From an uncultured Faecalibacterium sp. (GTDB lineage Bacteria > Bacillota > Clostridia > Oscillospirales > Ruminococcaceae): a stretch of 29,282 nt of DNA. Below the pieces are notes generated by a model. That model did no database searches. It was not told the origin of the DNA and saw only the letters and a list, made by a program, of their open reading frames with translations. This document shows, in pieces, positions 1 through 6,806 of this stretch (positions within the stretch are counted from its first letter, which is position 1; every line of letters starts with the position of its first letter). Position numbers and translations under genes: made by a program. The stretch is taken from positions 1 to 29,282 of the forward strand of contig CAAFSR010000142.1 in the NCBI GenBank assembly GCA_900765705.1. The letters run 5' to 3'.

Positions 1-1482
1 CGAGCGGAGGGCCGACGCTTTGCCGTAGAGCGAATCCCATGTCTTCCGGCCTACGATGCCGTCCACCGTCAGCCCGGCGAACTGCTGGTAGGCCCGCACG
101 GCGGCCTCGGTGGCCGCGCCGAAACGGCCATCGATGGAGACAGAGGGGATGCTGCTCTGGTAGGCGCTCATGAGGTAGAGGTAGAATTGCAGCTCTCGGA
201 CGGCGGTGCCGGTGGAGCCATTGCGCAGCACGCCCGGGTACTCGCCGGGCCGCAGGCTGGGCGAAAGCAGGCGGTTGGCGATGTCGTTGTAGACTTCGTA
301 GAGCTTGTTCCATGTCGTCCGGCCCACGACGCCGTCGCTGGTGAGGCCGAAGTAGGTCTGGAACCGCCGCACGGCCGCTGCGGTAGACGAGCCGAAGATG
401 CCGTCCACGGTGATGTTGTTGAGACTGGAATAGACCGTCCGTGCGATCTTCAGCCAGAACTGCACCAGCCGGACGTTCTGGCCGCTGCTGCCCTGGCGCA
501 GGGCGGTGCCGGGGTAGGCGTTGGGGGTGCCGTTGTCGGACTGGATGCTGCGGAACTGGTCGTACAGCTCGGTCCATGTGGTGAGGCCCACGATGCCGTC
601 CACCGTCAGGCCGTAGAGCCGCTGGAACGCCCGGACAGCCGCCGCTGTGCCGCTGCCGTAGACGCCGTCCACCGTGACAGAGGGGATGCTGCTCTCATAC
701 TGAGCCAGCGTACTCAGCCAGAACTGCACCTGCTCTACCTCGCTGCCGGTGGAGCCCTGTTTGAGGACGCTGCTGCCGAGGTTCCATGAGCTGTCCGGGA
801 GGGTGCCGCTGAATGTCTCGCCTTCACTGGTCAGCTCGGCGAGGTCCTTCACCGAGACATAGATATAGCTGATCTTATACCAGGTGCTGCGGCCCACCAC
901 GCCGTCGGCGGTGAGGTTGAACTGCTTCTGGAACTTTTTGACCGTCTCGGTCATCTTGCGGCCGAAGATGCCGTCCACCGTCAGCAGGCCGAGGAAGGGG
1001 TAGTCTTTGGTGATGCGGTTGAGCTGCCGCTGCAGGGTGAACACCGCCGCTCCGGTGCTGCCCTGCCGCAGAGGGCTTCCGGGGTAGCTCTGGGGGATGG
1101 ACTGGATGTTGTTGGTGCGGATGATCTCGATGTTGTTGCCATAGTAGTATTTGAGGATGCTCAGTGCGTTGCGGCCCTGATTGGCCAGCGTGACCGTCCC
1201 CCACTGCTTGAGGCCGGGGCAGGTGACGGATTTTCCGTCGCAATATTCAGCGTAGTAGGGGTTCACGGTGCCGGTCTTGCGGATATAGGTGTTGAAGATG
1301 TCGTCTGTCAGCCGCACCATGACGTCGAACACCGTCCGGCCATGGACGTAGTATTGGTCGTAGCTGGTGGAGTTGGTGATGTTGAAACTGTAGCCCTTGC
1401 TGGGGTACCACTCGGTGTAGATGCGGTTGAGAGCCAGCGAGATCTGGCAGTGGATGTTGGCCCGCAGGGCCTGCTCGGGCCA
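1..1482 (-). pseudogene. SpoIID/SleC-like peptidoglycan-binding protein, C-terminal fragment (gene split by island, runs off window)
   Basis: The minus-strand frame is open from 1482 to position 1 with no stop (494 codons), continuing off the window. It begins with W-P-E-Q-A-L-R-A-N, the second half of the conserved SpoIID/LytB motif. The rest of that domain follows, including a TCPGLKQWG segment, then four PG_binding_1-type repeats (about 1077-870, 772-562, 505-298 and 235-17). Each repeat carries an LRQGSTG-like start and a VDGIFG...TWxxLY end. SpoIID-family enzymes cleave peptidoglycan glycan strands, and PG_binding_1 modules anchor to the wall. SleC-type cortex-lytic enzymes have a similar layout, but exact orthology is uncertain. 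The fragment has no start or ribosome site of its own. The matching N-terminal part is at 21961-22521 in the same phase, so this gene is interrupted rather than decayed. I checked the frame across the whole stretch and saw no frameshift. Confidence 0.88.
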
Positions 1483-1503
1483 CGGGGAGCAAAATAACCC
1501 AAC
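1480..1503. other. attL junction with left attP arm
   Basis: Shared core CCA lies at 1480-1482. The island arm GAGCAAAATAACCCAAC lies at 1487-1503 on the + strand. It matches 13 of 17 positions of the arm at the right end read in the opposite direction. Host codons resume at the core and run leftward (W-P-E-Q). Site roles are inferred from the split gene and the symmetry. Confidence 0.75.
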
Positions 1504-1830
1504 TGGCCAAAGCTGCCTGCCCGGACTGCCGCAAGGCACGGAGCGAGATGCAGGAACTGGTCCGGGCGGCATCCTCGACGGCCTTTTTGATGTTGCGCTG
1601 ATTTCCTGACTTGCGATAATAATAGAATATAAGCAGTATTCACAAGCATAAACTCTTGAAATGCTTTTATTATAATGTTACACTACATATTGTATACGTT
1701 GGTATATATACTGTTCAAAAAAGCTGCTGACGATCTGACGGGATCGATGCTGCAATGAACTTTTTGAAATCTGTGCAATGGAAATAAAACCGGAATGAGA
1801 CCGCCTGGGGCGGAGAAAGATTGGGGGATC
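1483..1830. other. left-end island region without a convincing gene
   Basis: About 350 bp with no supported CDS. From 1483 to about 1610 it is GC-rich and open on the minus strand with coding-like codons, but with no start site. This could be a gene remnant. From 1611 to 1790 it is AT-rich. A TATAAT lies at 1671-1676 and a TATACT at 1707-1712, neither with a good -35 box at normal spacing, and a small inverted repeat CGATC-N6-GATCG lies at 1731-1746. The promoter for the kinase gene starting near 1831 is probably in this AT-rich part, but I cannot fix it. Confidence 0.45.
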
Positions 1831-4677
1831 ATGAAAAACTCTGGAATGAGCGAAACCATGCAGACGCTGATGCGGAAAAGCGTCTGTGCGCTGCTGAGTC
1901 TGCTGCTGTTGCTGTCAGCCGTGCTCCCTGTGAAGGCTGCCGCAGAAACCGCCCCTGTAAAGATCGTCCGCATTGGTTCGTTTGAGAACACCTTCAACTA
2001 TTGCAACGAGAAGGGCGCAAGAAAGGGCTACGGCTACGAATTACTGCAGACCTTATCCGGCTATACAGGCTGGCAGTTCGAGTATGTGACCTGCGACTGG
2101 TCAGACTGCTTTGAAAAACTTGAAAACGGCGAGATCGACATCATGGGCGGTATTTCTTATACGGAGGATCGCGCTGAGGAGATGCTGTTTTCGGACGAAC
2201 CGATGGGGGAGGAAAAATATTACCTCTACGCCGATCTCTCGCGCACAGACATCTCCGCCTCCAACTTCAAAACGCTGAACGGCAAAAAGGTCGGTGTTCT
2301 GATGGGAACGGAGCCGGAGGTGATGCTGACCGAATGGGAGAAAAAATACGGCATAAAAACGCAGCACGTCAACATCTCCAACAACGAGGATGTGCAGCAA
2401 AAGCTGGCAAATCACGAGATCGACTGCTTTGTTTCGCTGGAAGAATCCTTATGGGCAGAGCTTGGCATCTCGACCATAACCCGCGTGGGAAAATCCAGCA
2501 TCTACTATGTGCTCAACAAAGACCGTTCTGATCTCAAGGAAGAACTGGACAATGCGATGCGCGCGTTGGACGAAGAGGCTCCTTTTTATACGGCGGATCT
2601 GTGTAAAAAGTATTTCTCGCTGGATTATAAGCCCATCCTTACGGGTGAGGAAAAGGCGTGGCTCAGAAAGCACGGCGCGATCCGAATGGGCTTTCTGACG
2701 AGTGATAGCGGCGTCAGCACCTTTGACCCTGCCACCGGGGAGATTACCGGGACAATAACGGACTATATTCAGTTTGCCGCAGATTGTCTGGGCAATCAGA
2801 AGCTGGAATTTCAGTTGGTCGGTTATGACGACAAAGAGGCGGAACTCAATGCGCTGAAATCAGGCGAGATCGACATGATCTTCCATTTCGACCAGAGTCC
2901 CAATCTGGCTGAAGAATATCGCGTTGCCAGAACCAACACAACTTGGACCGCCAATATGATGGTGGTCACGAACCAACAGCTCTTTACCGAAAACAAAGTG
3001 AACCGCGTGGCTGTTCCCCGAAACAAGATCTCCCTGACAAGGTACATTGCGTTTTATTATCCGCAGTGGGAGATCGTGGACTGCGATACACAGGAGGATG
3101 CGATAAAACTGGTCAAGGACGGACAGGCAGACTGTTTTATTATAGGGGTCAGCAGTGAGGCGAAATACAGTAAAATTTATGGTTTTTACAGCGTTCCGCT
3201 GCCTAACCCTGCCAATTCCTGCTTTGCGGTCAATAGCGGAAACCGCAGCCTGCTGTCCATCCTGAACAAAACGATCAAGGCAATGCCAGCCAATATGCTT
3301 ACCAGCTCTCTGGCGATGCATAAGAGCTCTTTGCGGAAGGTCACTCTGAGCGAGTTTATAAAGGATAACTTTGTCATGGTGCTGCTAGTCGGCAGCATTG
3401 CGGTTGCAGCCATTCTGCTCACGATCCTGCAGCTGCTGCGGAAGGCGCGTAAAGCCGAAGCAGCTGCAAGGAAAGCCGCAGACGATACGCAGGAGCTGAA
3501 TGCAAAATTGCAGGTCGCTGTGGAAAAAGCGGAGAGCGCGAACCACGCCAAATCCACCTTCCTGTTCAATATGTCGCATGATATCCGCACCCCCATGAAC
3601 GCCATTATCGGTTACGCAGACCTTGCCTCCCGGCATTCGGACGACCCTGCAAAGCTGAAAAAATACATGGAGAACATTCAGGTGTGCGGACAGAACCTGC
3701 TGATGCTGCTGAACAATGTTCTGGATCTTGCCCGAATCGAAAACGATAAGACGGAGATGGAGTATTCCGTTTCGGATGTCGAGAAGGATTTCCGTAATTG
3801 CATTGCCATGTTCCGGAATCTGGCAGACAGCAAGGGGCAGACGCTTATGGTGACAACACAGCTGCTGCATCCGTATATCTATGCGGATATTCCGCACCTG
3901 ACCGAGGTCTGTACAAACCTCGTCAGCAACGCTGTCAAATACACGGGAGCCGGCGGCACGATTTGCTGCGATGTTACGCAGAAGCCCGGCAAAAAAGAGG
4001 GCTGGTGCGATACGGTAGTCACGGTTGCCGATAACGGCATCGGGATGTCGCAGGAGTTCCAGAAGCACATTTTTGAACCCTTTGAACGGGAACGTACGTC
4101 CACCGTCAGCAAGGTGGAAGGCAGCGGCATCGGGATGGGCATCGTGAAAAAGCTGGTCGGGCTGATGGGCGGCACCGTGGAAGTGGAGAGCAGGATCGGT
4201 GTTGGCTCCACGTTTACTGTGACCATTCCCTGCCGCATTGCGTCCGAGGATGAAATACAGGCGAAACGGGAGACTGGCCCTTCGGACCAAAAGAGCCTGT
4301 TCGGCGTGAAGATCCTGCTGGCCGAGGACAACGACCTCAATGCGGAGATCGCCGTCGAGCTGCTGCAGGAAGAAGGCTGTACGGTAGACCGCGCCAAAGA
4401 CGGCGTGGAATGTGTGGATATGCTGGAAAAAGAGGCGAACGGAACGTATCAACTGATCCTTATGGACATCCAGATGCCCGTGATGAACGGCTACGATGCG
4501 GCAAAAAAGATACGGAGGATGGATGACCCCCAAAAGGCGGACATCCCCATCATCGCCATGACGGCAAACGCCTTCTCCGAAGATAAACAGGCGGCATTGG
4601 ATGCCGGGATGAATGACCATATCGCAAAACCGATCAATATGAATGTCCTTGTGCCGACCATCCAGAAATATCTCTGA
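1831..4677 (+). CDS. BvgS-like hybrid histidine kinase with two solute-binding (SBP_bac_3) sensor domains and a receiver
   Basis: This is a membrane sensor kinase of about 948 aa. Order: signal or anchor segment (about 17-35), two tandem family-3 solute-binding (Venus-flytrap) domains outside the cell (about 42-265 and 275-500), one membrane helix (about 513-535), coiled linker, HisKA with phospho-acceptor His583 in SHDIRTPMN, HATPase with NAVKYT, DNGIGMS and GSGIGMG boxes, and a C-terminal receiver with acceptor Asp879 in LILMDIQMP. All catalytic boxes look intact. BvgS/EvgS kinases have the same extracellular plan and bind small ligands, often amino acids or other metabolites. The ligand here is unknown. 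The start is uncertain: 1795, 1831, 1858 and 1870 are all possible, and none has an ideal ribosome site. It appears to be a single-gene unit; the next gene has its own promoter. No HPt or DNA-binding output is attached. Confidence 0.85.
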   Translation: MKNSGMSETMQTLMRKSVCALLSLLLLLSAVLPVKAAAETAPVKIVRIGSFENTFNYCNEKGARKGYGYELLQTLSGYTGWQFEYVTCDWSDCFEKLENGEIDIMGGISYTEDRAEEMLFSDEPMGEEKYYLYADLSRTDISASNFKTLNGKKVGVLMGTEPEVMLTEWEKKYGIKTQHVNISNNEDVQQKLANHEIDCFVSLEESLWAELGISTITRVGKSSIYYVLNKDRSDLKEELDNAMRALDEEAPFYTADLCKKYFSLDYKPILTGEEKAWLRKHGAIRMGFLTSDSGVSTFDPATGEITGTITDYIQFAADCLGNQKLEFQLVGYDDKEAELNALKSGEIDMIFHFDQSPNLAEEYRVARTNTTWTANMMVVTNQQLFTENKVNRVAVPRNKISLTRYIAFYYPQWEIVDCDTQEDAIKLVKDGQADCFIIGVSSEAKYSKIYGFYSVPLPNPANSCFAVNSGNRSLLSILNKTIKAMPANMLTSSLAMHKSSLRKVTLSEFIKDNFVMVLLVGSIAVAAILLTILQLLRKARKAEAAARKAADDTQELNAKLQVAVEKAESANHAKSTFLFNMSHDIRTPMNAIIGYADLASRHSDDPAKLKKYMENIQVCGQNLLMLLNNVLDLARIENDKTEMEYSVSDVEKDFRNCIAMFRNLADSKGQTLMVTTQLLHPYIYADIPHLTEVCTNLVSNAVKYTGAGGTICCDVTQKPGKKEGWCDTVVTVADNGIGMSQEFQKHIFEPFERERTSTVSKVEGSGIGMGIVKKLVGLMGGTVEVESRIGVGSTFTVTIPCRIASEDEIQAKRETGPSDQKSLFGVKILLAEDNDLNAEIAVELLQEEGCTVDRAKDGVECVDMLEKEANGTYQLILMDIQMPVMNGYDAAKKIRRMDDPQKADIPIIAMTANAFSEDKQAALDAGMNDHIAKPINMNVLVPTIQKYL

Positions 4678-4811
4678 TGCGGACAGAGGGCAGCAGCACA
4701 TAAGAATACTGGCAGCCCGCCTCACCCTGTGCGTTGATACAAAAAGTCACATCGACTGGCGCAAAGAAATCGGACGCGCGCTGCTTTTAGGTATCAATAC
4801 ATGAAATTTTA

Positions 4812-4840
4812 TTGAAAATCCCTCATGGCGGTGGTAAAAT
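4812..4840 (+). promoter_or_regulatory. sigma-A-type promoter for the 4936 gene pair
   Basis: TTGAAA (4812-4817), 17-bp spacer ending TGG, TAAAAT (4835-4840). The TG gives an extended -10. Transcription would start near 4847, leaving a leader of about 90 nt. The minus-strand promoter at 19982-20010 has the same -35, spacer length and TGG, which suggests the two island arms are expressed alike. The 134 bp between the end of the previous gene and this promoter hold nothing I recognise. Confidence 0.72.
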
Positions 4841-4935
4841 AATCTTATGCCTCTGTCGTGCTGTATCTATGTCTTTTTGTGGTATTCGGGAGTGCAGAAC
4901 GGCAGCTGCCCAAGAGTTGTGAGGAGAACGATTTG

Positions 4936-6801
4936 ATGAACAAAAGAACATTGCACCGCCTGTTTTCCGTGCTTATGGCACTGGTGATGGCGGTCTCCCT
5001 GCTGACCGGCTGCAGAACAAAAAACGCCGAAAATGTGGAAAAGCAGGAGGATGCCCAGACCATTCAGGTGTATCTGTGGACGAATAGCCTGTACGAAACC
5101 TATGCGCCCTATATCCAGTCCCAGCTGCCGGATGTAAATATTGAATTCATCGTGGGCAACAACGATTTGGATTTTTACAAGTTTTTGCAGGAGAACGGCG
5201 GTCTGCCGGATATCATCACCAGCTGCCGCTTCTCGCTGCACGATGCGGCTCCCTTGAAGGACAGCCTGATGAACCTTGCCTTGACCAACGAGGCGGGCGC
5301 TGTGTACAACACCTACCTCAACAGCTTCAAAAACGAGGACGGCAGCGTGAACTGGCTGCCGGTCTGCGCCGATGCCCACGGCTTTGTGGTCAACCGCAGC
5401 CTTTTTGAGCAGTACGATATTCCTCTGCCCACCGATTACGAGAGCTTCGTTTCGGCCTGTCAGGCGTTTGAAAAAGTGGGCATCCGTGGCTTTACCGCCG
5501 ATTATACCTACGACTACACCTGCATGGAAACGCTGCAGGGGCTTTCCGCTGCCGAGCTTACCACTACCGATGGGCGCAAGTGGCGCACTGCTTACAGCGA
5601 CCCTGCCAGCACCGCACGGGTGGGTCTGGACGACACCGTGTGGCCGGGGGCGTTTGAGCGGATGGCGCAGTTCATTCAGGATACCCACCTCACGGCAGAC
5701 GATCTTGCGTTGAGTTACAACGATGTGATCGGGATGTTCCGGAACGGAGAAGTTGCCATGTACTTTGGCAGCTCTGCCGGTGTCAAGATGCTTCAGGATG
5801 AGGGCATCGACACGATCTTCCTGCCCTTCTTCAGCCAGAACGGCGAAAAGTGGATCATGACCACCCCCTATTTCCAGGTGGCGCTGAATCGCGATCTGGA
5901 GCAGGACACCGCGCGCCGCGAAAAAGCCATGAAAGTGCTGAACGTCATGCTCTCCGAGGAGGCGCAGAGCCGCATTATCTCCGATGGACAGGACCTGCTG
6001 AGCTACAGCCAGAACGTCCCCCTGCGCATGACCGAATATCTGAAGGACGTGCGCACCGTGGTGGAAGAAAACCACATGTATATCCGTATCGCATCCAACG
6101 ATTTCTTTGCCATTTCCAAGGATGTGGTCTCCAAAATGATCGCGGGCGAGTACACGGCACAGCAGGCTTATCGTGCGTTCAATGCCCAGCTTCTTGCCGA
6201 AGAAACGCCTGCCGATGACGAGATCGTGCTGACCTCCGGGAAGAGCTACTCCAATGTCTTCCACGCAAACGGCGGCAGCGCCTCCTTCTCCGTCATGGCG
6301 AACACGCTGCGGGGCGTTTATGGCACCGATGTGCTGCTTGCCACCGCAAACAGCTTTACCGGCAGTGTGCTGCAGGCAGACTACAATAAGAAAATGGCCG
6401 CTTCCATGATCATGCCCAACGATCTGATGTCCCGCCAGCGCACCATGACCGGCGCAGAGCTGAAGGAGACCGTCCGCGCCTTTGTGGAGGGCTGCAAGGG
6501 TGGGTTTGTACCCTTCAACCGCGGCTCTCTGCCGGTGGTCAGCGGCATTGCCGTGGAGGTCAAAGAGGCAGGCGGCAGCTATGCCCTGACCGGTATCACC
6601 CGGAACGGACGGCCGCTCCGGGACGACGACACCGTTACCGTGACCTGTCTGGCAACGGAAAAACAGATGGAAGCGCTGCTTGCGAGCGAAAGAGGCACGT
6701 CTTTGGACGGAGATACATGGGTAAAAAACACATGGCGCGATCATGTCTCCGGCGGCGGCGCAGCGCTTGCAGAGCCTGAAAACTACATTGCATTGAGGTG
6801 A
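4936..6801 (+). CDS. solute-binding lipoprotein (family 1) with 5'-nucleotidase-C-like domain
   Basis: A 621-aa secreted lipoprotein. The start is fixed by AGGAG 9 nt upstream of ATG. The signal peptide ends in the lipobox LLTGC, so it should be anchored outside the membrane. Residues about 35-420 look like an extracellular family-1 solute-binding protein (YLWTN start, GLPDIIT, IPLPTDYESF). From about 430 the sequence changes to a domain resembling the C-terminal substrate-binding domain of 5'-nucleotidases (MTGAELKETV, LPVVSG, a GRPLRDDDTVTVTC strand). No metallophosphatase domain is present, so I expect binding rather than catalysis. No ABC permease or ATPase is nearby. The next gene, a dCache kinase, starts 6 nt after this stop, which points to a co-receptor role. 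It is a clear paralogue of 17915-19825. The ligand is unknown. Confidence 0.82.
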   Translation: MNKRTLHRLFSVLMALVMAVSLLTGCRTKNAENVEKQEDAQTIQVYLWTNSLYETYAPYIQSQLPDVNIEFIVGNNDLDFYKFLQENGGLPDIITSCRFSLHDAAPLKDSLMNLALTNEAGAVYNTYLNSFKNEDGSVNWLPVCADAHGFVVNRSLFEQYDIPLPTDYESFVSACQAFEKVGIRGFTADYTYDYTCMETLQGLSAAELTTTDGRKWRTAYSDPASTARVGLDDTVWPGAFERMAQFIQDTHLTADDLALSYNDVIGMFRNGEVAMYFGSSAGVKMLQDEGIDTIFLPFFSQNGEKWIMTTPYFQVALNRDLEQDTARREKAMKVLNVMLSEEAQSRIISDGQDLLSYSQNVPLRMTEYLKDVRTVVEENHMYIRIASNDFFAISKDVVSKMIAGEYTAQQAYRAFNAQLLAEETPADDEIVLTSGKSYSNVFHANGGSASFSVMANTLRGVYGTDVLLATANSFTGSVLQADYNKKMAASMIMPNDLMSRQRTMTGAELKETVRAFVEGCKGGFVPFNRGSLPVVSGIAVEVKEAGGSYALTGITRNGRPLRDDDTVTVTCLATEKQMEALLASERGTSLDGDTWVKNTWRDHVSGGGAALAEPENYIALR

Positions 6802-6806
6802 GCGGG

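Noticed and set aside
187..789. A + strand open frame over the peptidoglycan-binding repeats
   Set aside because: The minus strand encodes four regular PG_binding repeats in one frame; the + frame is their shadow.
1656..1676. TTGAAA (1656-1661) with TATAAT (1671-1676) as promoter of the first kinase gene
   Set aside because: The spacer is only 9 bp, far too short for a sigma-A promoter.
3385..4725. Long minus-strand open frame opposite the first kinase gene
   Set aside because: The + strand frame has intact HisKA, HATPase and receiver motifs. The reverse frame is an antisense by-product with no family motifs.
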